DNA of 5,118 bases from Candidatus Fermentithermobacillaceae bacterium. GTDB lineage: Bacteria > Bacillota > Sulfobacillia > Fermentithermobacillales > Fermentithermobacillaceae. The stretch is from NCBI GenBank assembly GCA_012842105.1, contig DUTL01000068.1, positions 1-5,118 on the forward strand, read 5' to 3'. The first letter of the stretch is position 1, and each line of letters starts with the position of its first letter. A program made the position numbers and the translations under genes. The notes below the pieces were generated by a model, which did no database searches, was not told the DNA's origin, and saw only the letters and a program-made list of their open reading frames with translations. Below, piece after piece: positions 1-4,176 of the stretch.

Positions 1-61
1 GCAAGCCGTTAAAACCGGAAATACTTGATGGTCGGAGGTAGAAGCCAAGTGGTACCCGGCT

Positions 62-89
62 TTGAGAAACACTCTAAAGTGAATATAAG
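62..89 (+). promoter_or_regulatory. Candidate sigma-A promoter upstream of the YwlG gene
   Basis: A TTGAGA hexamer (62-67, 5 of 6 to the -35 consensus) is followed after 16 bases by TATAAG (84-89, 5 of 6 to the -10 consensus). This would start a transcript at about 95-97, which coincides with the first base of the leader stem described next. No other gene-like signal lies around it. It is a match by eye only, and such matches arise by chance. Confidence 0.35.
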
Positions 90-95
90 GGGAAA

Positions 96-207
96 GGGGC
101 TTCCAAGCGGTGCGAAACATTCTGCCGCAGAAGGTTTTGAGGGGAAGCTTTACTCCAAGAAAGTTTACAGGCAAGAAGTAGGTACTTCAAGCCCGGGCGA
201 GGACGGT
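96..207 (+). promoter_or_regulatory. Foldable, non-coding 5' leader of the YwlG gene
   Basis: This stretch carries no recognisable gene. It can form a stem of 96-104 with 143-151 (six Watson-Crick pairs GCTTCC/GGAAGC plus three G-U pairs). That stem encloses a smaller hairpin, 107-111 with 124-128 (GCGGT/GCCGC). A further hairpin is GAAGT-AGGT-ACTTC at 175-188, just before the weak ribosome site GAGG (199-202). I do not recognise a riboswitch class, and there is no U-tract that would make a terminator. The bases before it (1-95) also hold no recognisable gene end. An unnamed regulatory leader is possible; chance folding of purine-rich sequence is the alternative. Confidence 0.3.
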
Positions 208-750
208 ATGTGCCTTGAAGCCATAAGGGAGCAAGCATTTCAAGTTGCAGAAGATTTGCTGGAAGCAGGCAACTTAAAACCCGGGCAGGTAATGATACTT
301 GGGTGCTCCACGAGTGAGGTCCGAGGCAAGGCCATAGGGTCTTCCGGCAGCAGTGACATTGCCAAAGCCATCCTGGACGGTATTGAAGAAGCCGTTGACG
401 GCACCGGAGTATGTCTTGCTGTGCAATGCTGTGAGCACCTCAATAGGTGCCTTGTAGTCGAAAGGCACGTCGCAGACAGGTACAATCTCACTGAAGTTAC
501 AGTTCGCCCTATCCCCAATGCCGGAGGCGCAACCGCATCCACTGCAATGCAGGTTTTTGATGATCCTGTGGTTGTTGAGTCAATTCAAGCCCATGCAGGG
601 ATTGATATTGGAGATACGTTCATCGGCATGCACCTGAAACCTGTGGCTGTTCCTGTGAGGCTGGCAATTGATTGCATTGGGCATGCCCATGTTACTGTGG
701 CCAGGACGAGGCCGAAATTAATAGGTGGCAGAAGAGCGGTGTATGAGTAG
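208..750 (+). CDS. ywlG: YwlG/DUF436 family (TIGR01440) protein
   Basis: A 180-residue cytosolic protein of the UPF0340/DUF436 family, close in length and sequence to Bacillus subtilis YwlG as I recall it. Family hallmarks are GCSTSEV (32-38), QCCEHLNR (73-80), GIDIGDTFIGMHLKPVAVPV (131-150) and TRPKLIGG (167-174). There is no signal peptide or membrane segment. The biochemical function is not established, so none is assigned. The ATG at 208 was chosen because the similarity begins there; the frame stays open back to 25, but those 61 codons do not resemble the family. The ribosome site is weak, GAGG at 199-202, five bases before the start. In B. subtilis the gene lies between rpiB and glyA, a few genes before the ATP synthase operon, and the same broader neighbourhood is seen here without glyA or upp in between. 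Confidence 0.93.
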   Translation: MCLEAIREQAFQVAEDLLEAGNLKPGQVMILGCSTSEVRGKAIGSSGSSDIAKAILDGIEEAVDGTGVCLAVQCCEHLNRCLVVERHVADRYNLTEVTVRPIPNAGGATASTAMQVFDDPVVVESIQAHAGIDIGDTFIGMHLKPVAVPVRLAIDCIGHAHVTVARTRPKLIGGRRAVYE

Positions 751-753
751 AAA

Positions 754-812
754 CGTCTTGAAAGACGGCCGGTGGGCAAGCAATCCACGCACAAACCGTG
801 CGGCCGGCCGGC
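754..812 (+). repeat. Cluster of inverted repeats in the ywlG-deaminase gap
   Basis: The 113-base gap between stop 750 and start 864 contains nested inverted repeats. CGTCT-TGAA-AGACG forms a hairpin at 754-767. GGCCG (767-771) pairs with CGGCC (805-809) and encloses GTGG (772-775) with CCAC (785-788) and GCAC (789-792) with GTGC (798-801). Together these make a compact three-way junction. GCCGGCCGGC (803-812) is also a palindrome. Only a short T run follows, so this is a poor intrinsic terminator. It could protect or process the mRNA, or be a palindromic element. The rest of the gap (813-863) holds only the deaminase ribosome site. Confidence 0.5.
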
Positions 813-863
813 ATTTCCTGTCTAAGGTTGATCGTGCTTTAGCCGGAACTTGGGGGTGCAGTT

Positions 864-1343
864 ATGAGTCATATAGGTGAGGGGCTGAGCCGGCCCGGTT
901 GGGACGAGTATTTCATGCAAGTGGCTGAAGTTGTATCCCGGAGGTCCACTTGCGTGAGGCGCAACATCGGAGCGGTGATAGTAAAAGATAAGAGGATTCT
1001 TGCAACAGGCTATAACGGAGCGCCAAGCGGTCTGCTCCATTGTATAGATGTAGGGTGCCTCAGGGCACAGTTGGCTATTCCGTCAGGAGAAAGGCATGAG
1101 ATTTGCCGGGGGCTCCATGCGGAGCAAAACGCGATTATTCAGGCGGCAAAGTATGGAATCCCCGTTCAAGGTTCCACAATGTATTCAACTACCGAACCGT
1201 GCAGTTTGTGTGCAAAAATGCTGATAAACGCCGGGATTACCAGGGTGGTGTACGAAGATCCGTATCCGGACAACCTGTCAAGGCAGCTCATGAAAGAAGC
1301 CGGGATGATTGTAGAGCATTTCAAACCCCCTGCAGGTAATTGA
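864..1343 (+). CDS. comEB: Deoxycytidylate (dCMP) deaminase, ComEB type
   Basis: A 159-residue zinc-dependent dCMP deaminase that converts dCMP to dUMP in the cytosol, feeding thymidylate synthesis. The cytidine/deoxycytidylate deaminase fold is shown by the catalytic motif HAE at 85-87 (in GLHAEQNAI) and by PCSLC at 112-116, whose two Cys complete the zinc site with His85. Glu87 is the proton shuttle. The N-terminal part matches ComEB-type enzymes: WDEYFMQ (13-19), ATGYNGAPSGL (47-57), and Cys/His residues around 60-81 (LLHC, GCL, HEIC) that in this subfamily form a second, structural zinc site. Length is normal. The start is ATG 864 with the ribosome site GGGGGTG (852-858), five bases ahead. 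It follows ywlG after a structured gap and precedes the envelope genes, a linkage seen in other clostridia. Despite the name, competence is not implied. Confidence 0.96.
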   Translation: MSHIGEGLSRPGWDEYFMQVAEVVSRRSTCVRRNIGAVIVKDKRILATGYNGAPSGLLHCIDVGCLRAQLAIPSGERHEICRGLHAEQNAIIQAAKYGIPVQGSTMYSTTEPCSLCAKMLINAGITRVVYEDPYPDNLSRQLMKEAGMIVEHFKPPAGN

Positions 1344-1369
1344 CTTGTCCGAGGCAGGTTGGTTAGAAT
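1340..1369 (+). promoter_or_regulatory. Candidate sigma-A promoter for the wecA gene
   Basis: TTGACT (1340-1345, 5 of 6 to consensus) and TAGAAT (1364-1369, 5 of 6) are separated by 18 bases. The -35 box overlaps the deaminase stop codon TGA (1341-1343). A transcript would start near 1376 and give a leader of about 58 bases before the TTG start of wecA. It suggests that the envelope and ATPase genes can be transcribed separately from the deaminase. Based on box matches only. Confidence 0.45.
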
Positions 1370-1433
1370 AGGGTGCGGTTAGGTGACATTATGTATTTTA
1401 CACGCCAACAGATGCTGAAAGGGGTAGAGTAGT

Positions 1434-2492
1434 TTGCAGGTGCTGATTGGTTTTATCGTAGCATTTGCACTGGCAGTCGTCATAACTCCGTTGACCCGCG
1501 CCTTGGCCCGCAGGTTCGGCGCCATGGCGTATCCAAATGAACGCAGTGTCCACAGCCAGCCTGTTCCCTACCTGGGTGGCGTGGCTATTTACCTGCCGTC
1601 GGTTGCCGCTATTTTGCTCACAGGGCCCCAGGATAAGGCTACACAACAAGCCATAATTTTTGGAGGCCTTTTCATATTGATTGTTGGAATTATAGACGAT
1701 CTTTATACTCTGAAACCATGGCAGAAGGTTATGGGGCAGCTTGGTTCCGCAATAATCGTGGTGGCCCTGGGAGTGGACATATCATTCGTGACCGACCCGT
1801 TTACAGGCACAATACGTTTTATTGGTTCTCTGGCAATCCCCCTTACAATACTGTGGGTTATGTCTTTTGAAAACCTGATAAACTTGTCCGACGGGCTTGA
1901 CGGCCTGGCAGCCGGAATTTCGGGGATCACGGCCCTGGTAACTGTGTTTGTGTCGGCCAGGGCAGGCGTACCTTCTGTGAGCCTGGCTGCTGCAGCCATA
2001 GCCGGCAGTGTATTTGGCTTCTTGCCGTACAACTTTCACCCTGCATCGATTTTCATGGGAGATGCAGGTGCTATGTATCTTGGCCTGGCGATTTCAGTGA
2101 TATCGGTTCAGGGTTTGGTAAAATCAACGGTAGCCATGGCTGTGTTTGCCCCTATACTGGCGCTTCTGGTGCCAATATCAGATGCTGCATTTGCCATTGT
2201 AAGGCGGCGCAGCCTGGGGCGGCCTGTTTCCCGGGCCGATCACGATCACATTCACCACCGTTTGCTTGAATTGGGCTTGGGCCAGAGAAAAGCAGTGATA
2301 GCCATCTATATTGTGACCGGAGTGTTTGGGATCCTTGGCTTGTTTTCAACGTTCCTGCCCATCTCCGGCAGTGGCCCTATCGCAGGATTGGCAGTTTTGG
2401 GAGTGCTTGTGGTAGCCTATAAGCTGGGTATTCTTGCCATGCCTGACGAAAAACAGAGCTCACGCAGGCGCAGGCCAAAACGTACAGAGTAA
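1434..2492 (+). CDS. wecA: Undecaprenyl-phosphate GlcNAc-1-phosphate transferase (WecA/TagO, MraY-like)
   Basis: A 352-residue polytopic membrane enzyme of the MraY/WecA family. It moves a HexNAc-1-phosphate, most likely GlcNAc-1-P from UDP-GlcNAc, onto undecaprenyl phosphate. This is the first membrane step of teichoic-acid linkage units or other surface glycans. Visible family motifs, in order, are HSQPVPYLGG (40-49), the Mg-binding Asp pair IIDDL (86-90), NLSDGLDGLAAG (150-161), FMGDAG (207-212) and the cytoplasmic loop DHDHIHHR (269-276), which favours WecA/TagO over MraY. Hydrophobic segments fill most of the rest; the tail is strongly basic (RRRRPKR, 344-350). TTG 1434 is preferred over GTG 1440 because AAAGGGG (1418-1424) sits 9 bases before it. 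The epimerase gene follows directly, supporting a shared envelope pathway. Exact sugar specificity is inferred. Confidence 0.93.
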   Translation: MQVLIGFIVAFALAVVITPLTRALARRFGAMAYPNERSVHSQPVPYLGGVAIYLPSVAAILLTGPQDKATQQAIIFGGLFILIVGIIDDLYTLKPWQKVMGQLGSAIIVVALGVDISFVTDPFTGTIRFIGSLAIPLTILWVMSFENLINLSDGLDGLAAGISGITALVTVFVSARAGVPSVSLAAAAIAGSVFGFLPYNFHPASIFMGDAGAMYLGLAISVISVQGLVKSTVAMAVFAPILALLVPISDAAFAIVRRRSLGRPVSRADHDHIHHRLLELGLGQRKAVIAIYIVTGVFGILGLFSTFLPISGSGPIAGLAVLGVLVVAYKLGILAMPDEKQSSRRRRPKRTE

Positions 2493-2518
2493 GGGATTGT
2501 TGCAGCAATTGAAAGGTG
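2491..2518 (+). promoter_or_regulatory. Small hairpin between stop-overlapping AAGGG and a GTG codon at the wecA-wecB junction
   Basis: AAGGG (2491-2495) overlaps the wecA stop codon TAA. It is followed by ATTGT (2496-2500), which pairs with GCAAT (2505-2509) around the loop TGCA; one pair is G-U. Exactly six bases later comes GTG 2516, in frame with the epimerase. The layout resembles the two ATPase gene starts downstream, but the stem is weak and a conventional site for TTG 2528 exists, so a role here is doubtful. Confidence 0.25.
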
Positions 2519-2527
2519 TGGGAGTTA

Positions 2528-3769
2528 TTGCCCAGCAGAAGCATTAAAGTATTGTCTGTTTTCGGTACCCGTCCCGAGGCCATAAAAATGGCACCGGTGG
2601 TTATTCAACTATCCCGTCATTCCCCTGAAATTGTCTCCAGGGTTGCTGTCACCGCTCAACATCGTGAAATGCTTGATCAGGTAATGATGCATTTTGGCCT
2701 CAATAAGGATCATGATCTTGACATAATGAAAGAGAACCAGAGCCTGGGCGATACTACTGTTCGGGTGCTTGAACGGCTTACCCCGGTGCTGAAGCAAGAA
2801 CGTCCTGACATTATTTTGGTCCATGGTGACACAACTACAACTGCGGCAAGCGCTCTGGCTGCTTATTATGAAAAAATCCCCTGCGGGCATGTAGAAGCAG
2901 GGCTTAGAACCGGCGATAAATATGCCCCGTTTCCTGAGGAGATTAACAGAAGGATTGCAGGGTTGATATCCGATATCCACTTTGCGCCTACAGCGAGGGC
3001 CAAAGACAACCTTCTTAGAGAGGGCATTTCCGAAGAATCGGTATTTGTTACAGGCAACACTGCCATAGATGCGCTTTTCATGACCGTACGGGAAGACTAT
3101 GTTTTCAGAAACGAAGCTTTGAAGGCTTTGCGTTTTGGCACATGGGCCGGCAATGATTGCCCCGGCTCAGGGTGTTGCGATAACCAGGGCTGCGGCAGAA
3201 GGGCCAATGACGAAGTTCGGTCAATCGTAGTGGAGGTACACAGGCGCGAGAATTTTGGCCGGGGAATGGAAAACATATGCCAGGCACTTGCCGGTATCGC
3301 CAGGCAGCGGAGGCATGATGTAAGGTTTCTGGTATCAGTGCACAAGAATCCAAATGCCCGGGAACCTGTCATAAGGCACCTTGATGGAATAGACAATGTA
3401 ATCCTGTTTGATCCCCTGGCTTATCCCGATTATGTAAATCTTATCAACCGTGCATATTTTGTTGTGTCGGACTCAGGCGGAATTCAGGAAGAAGCTCCTG
3501 CTATCGGCGTTCCTGTAGTGCTGTGCCGGGCGAAGACGGAACGGCCTGAAGCCATTGAGGCAGGCACAGTCACTTTGGTTGGAACTGACAAAGCCCTGAT
3601 AATGGACACAATCAATGATCTGTTAGACAATATAGAAAGATACAGGCAGATGGCCACGGCCGGGAGTCCCTTTGGCGACGGGCGTGCTGCTGAAAGAATA
3701 GCCGGGGCCTTGCTACATTGGTTTGGACTGTCAGCAGAAAGGCCGGAAGAATTGGAAACATTTTGGTAA
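2528..3769 (+). CDS. wecB: UDP-N-acetylglucosamine 2-epimerase (non-hydrolysing, WecB/MnaA)
   Basis: A cytosolic enzyme that interconverts UDP-GlcNAc and UDP-ManNAc, supplying ManNAc for envelope polymers together with the upstream WecA/TagO homologue. The GT-B-like fold is shown by FGTRPEAIKMAP (12-23), HGDTTT (99-104), HVEAGLRTGD (121-130), FPEEINRR (135-142), HRRENFG (238-244), SDSGGIQEEAP (314-324) and TERPEAIEAGT (337-347). Residues equivalent to E. coli catalytic Asp95, Glu117, Glu131 and His213 are all present. At 413 residues it is some 30 longer than usual, owing to a Cys-rich insertion just before HRREN. TTG 2528 was chosen because GAAAGG (2511-2516) is well spaced for it and the protein then starts near the family norm; GTG 2516 is an alternative adding four residues. 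Two normally conserved stretches differ: VEV precedes HRREN where TA or TG is usual, and RAKTERPE replaces R(D/E)TTERPE. Confidence 0.94.
   Translation: MPSRSIKVLSVFGTRPEAIKMAPVVIQLSRHSPEIVSRVAVTAQHREMLDQVMMHFGLNKDHDLDIMKENQSLGDTTVRVLERLTPVLKQERPDIILVHGDTTTTAASALAAYYEKIPCGHVEAGLRTGDKYAPFPEEINRRIAGLISDIHFAPTARAKDNLLREGISEESVFVTGNTAIDALFMTVREDYVFRNEALKALRFGTWAGNDCPGSGCCDNQGCGRRANDEVRSIVVEVHRRENFGRGMENICQALAGIARQRRHDVRFLVSVHKNPNAREPVIRHLDGIDNVILFDPLAYPDYVNLINRAYFVVSDSGGIQEEAPAIGVPVVLCRAKTERPEAIEAGTVTLVGTDKALIMDTINDLLDNIERYRQMATAGSPFGDGRAAERIAGALLHWFGLSAERPEELETFW
3144..3210 (+). repeat. Imperfect direct repeat bounding a Cys-rich in-frame insertion in wecB
   Basis: GGGCCGGCAATGA (3144-3156) recurs as GGGCCAATGA (3201-3210), the same apart from a missing GGC. 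The offset is 57 bases, 19 whole codons, and both copies read A(G)ND. The segment between encodes Cys at residues 211, 216, 217 and 222 and includes an inverted repeat: GCC plus GGCAA (3146-3153) pair with TTGCC and GGC (3157-3166) across a two-base bulge. It accounts for much of the extra length of the epimerase. Its origin by duplication or by a palindromic insertion is inferred. Confidence 0.5.
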
Positions 3770-3812
3770 AGGAGGGAACCGCGCAGTACCATACAAGGCG
3801 CGGGATTTCGTG
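3768..3812 (+). promoter_or_regulatory. Hairpin-bridged ribosome binding site of the V-ATPase G/H subunit gene
   Basis: A near-perfect SD, AAAGGAGG (3768-3775), overlaps the wecB stop codon TAA (3767-3769). The start supported by protein similarity, GTG 3810, is 34 bases away. The gap contains the perfect inverted repeat CCGCGC (3779-3784) and GCGCGG (3798-3803) with a 13-base loop. Folding it out leaves 9 bases between SD and start. No ATG, GTG or TTG lies between the SD and 3810. A weaker AAGG at 3795-3798 is a simpler alternative. Confidence 0.5.
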
Positions 3813-4127
3813 GCCAAGAAAGAACTTGATCTTATACTTGAGACAGAAAGAGCAGCAGATGCTGAGATTGAGAACGCGAGAATCAAAGCAAGGAAGATGC
3901 TGGATGATGCCGCCAAAACGGCTGAGCAGATTTCTGTTGATTCGGCACGGCAAGCTGAGGCCAGGGCCGCCGAAACAGTGGAGACTGCCAGGAGAAGCGC
4001 AGATTTGGCGTATGAAGATGCTATGAACGAAGCAAAGTCGGAAATCGACAATATTAAATCGCTGTCATCGAAGAACTTCGACAAGGCAGTTCAACTGGTT
4101 GTAGACCGGATCATGAAAGCGGTGTGA
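3810..4127 (+). CDS. V/A-type ATPase subunit G/H (AhaH-like), peripheral stalk
   Basis: A 105-residue soluble, Ala- and Glu-rich protein predicted to be one long helix. It matches the small peripheral-stalk subunit of bacterial and archaeal V/A-type ATPases (AhaH, or subunit G in Thermus naming). Its partner is normally subunit E, with which it forms the stator holding the catalytic head to subunit I. The N-terminus VAKKELDLILETERAA is typical. Charged heptad-like sequence without Gly or Pro runs through about residue 90, and the C-terminus ends hydrophobically (AVQLVVDRIMKAV). The GTG start at 3810 gives the usual family length; the frame is open upstream to 3723 inside wecB, but that extension is not family-like. 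Subunit I follows after 46 bases, the same G-then-I order as the Thermus operon. Low-complexity coiled coils resemble one another, so the call also rests on this neighbour. Confidence 0.85.
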   Translation: MAKKELDLILETERAADAEIENARIKARKMLDDAAKTAEQISVDSARQAEARAAETVETARRSADLAYEDAMNEAKSEIDNIKSLSSKNFDKAVQLVVDRIMKAV

Positions 4128-4176
4128 AAGGGGGAAGCCGCAGGGGTGCCCTTTTTGGCCGTGCGGCGAGTGTATG
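4127..4176 (+). promoter_or_regulatory. Hairpin-bridged ribosome binding site of the V-ATPase subunit I gene
   Basis: AAAGGGGG (4127-4134) overlaps the last base of the G/H stop codon TGA. The next plausible start, ATG 4174, is 39 bases on. Between them GCCGCA (4137-4142) pairs perfectly with TGCGGC (4162-4167). Folding this out leaves 8 bases between SD and ATG. The only nearer purine run, GGCGAG (4165-4170), is a poor SD and too close. The loop contains CCCTTT (4149-4154), complementary to AAAGGG of the SD. Confidence 0.5.

Noticed and set aside
48..56. AGTGGTACC, similar to the T-box antiterminator core
   Set aside because: The flanking helices needed for an antiterminator cannot be formed, no terminator with a T run follows, and the distance to the gene is unusual. 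It is probably a chance match.
25..207. In-frame 61-codon N-terminal extension of the YwlG protein starting at TTG 25 or ATG 28
   Set aside because: The extension does not resemble the family, which begins close to residue 62 of that reading. The bases form inverted repeats and have no SD for 25 or 28.
781..805. CACGCACA...AAACC resemblance to a c-di-GMP-I riboswitch core
   Set aside because: The rest of the conserved core, including the GGGACGCAAAG part, is absent, and the bases are used in short local hairpins.
3144..3228. A pair of sequencing or natural frameshifts creating the odd epimerase segment, since another frame here is also open
   Set aside because: The same frame carries family sequence on both sides, and the extra length is a whole number of codons bounded by a direct repeat, so an in-frame insertion is simpler.
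3723..3809. Longer reading of the V-ATPase G/H protein from TTG 3723 inside wecB
   Set aside because: The added 29 residues are not family-like, overlap the end of wecB, and would ignore the strong SD at 3768-3775. GTG 3810 gives the usual N-terminus and length.
3731..4084. 117-residue antisense reading frame opposite the G/H gene
   Set aside because: It mirrors the Ala- and Glu-rich coiled-coil codons as a low-complexity Ser/Ala sequence and has no family resemblance or convincing start context.
4142..4156. AGGG-GTG-CCCT hairpin followed by T residues as an intrinsic terminator before subunit I
   Set aside because: A four-pair stem with a three-base loop is too weak for a convincing terminator, and termination here would split the ATPase operon. 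It is mentioned only as a competing fold.
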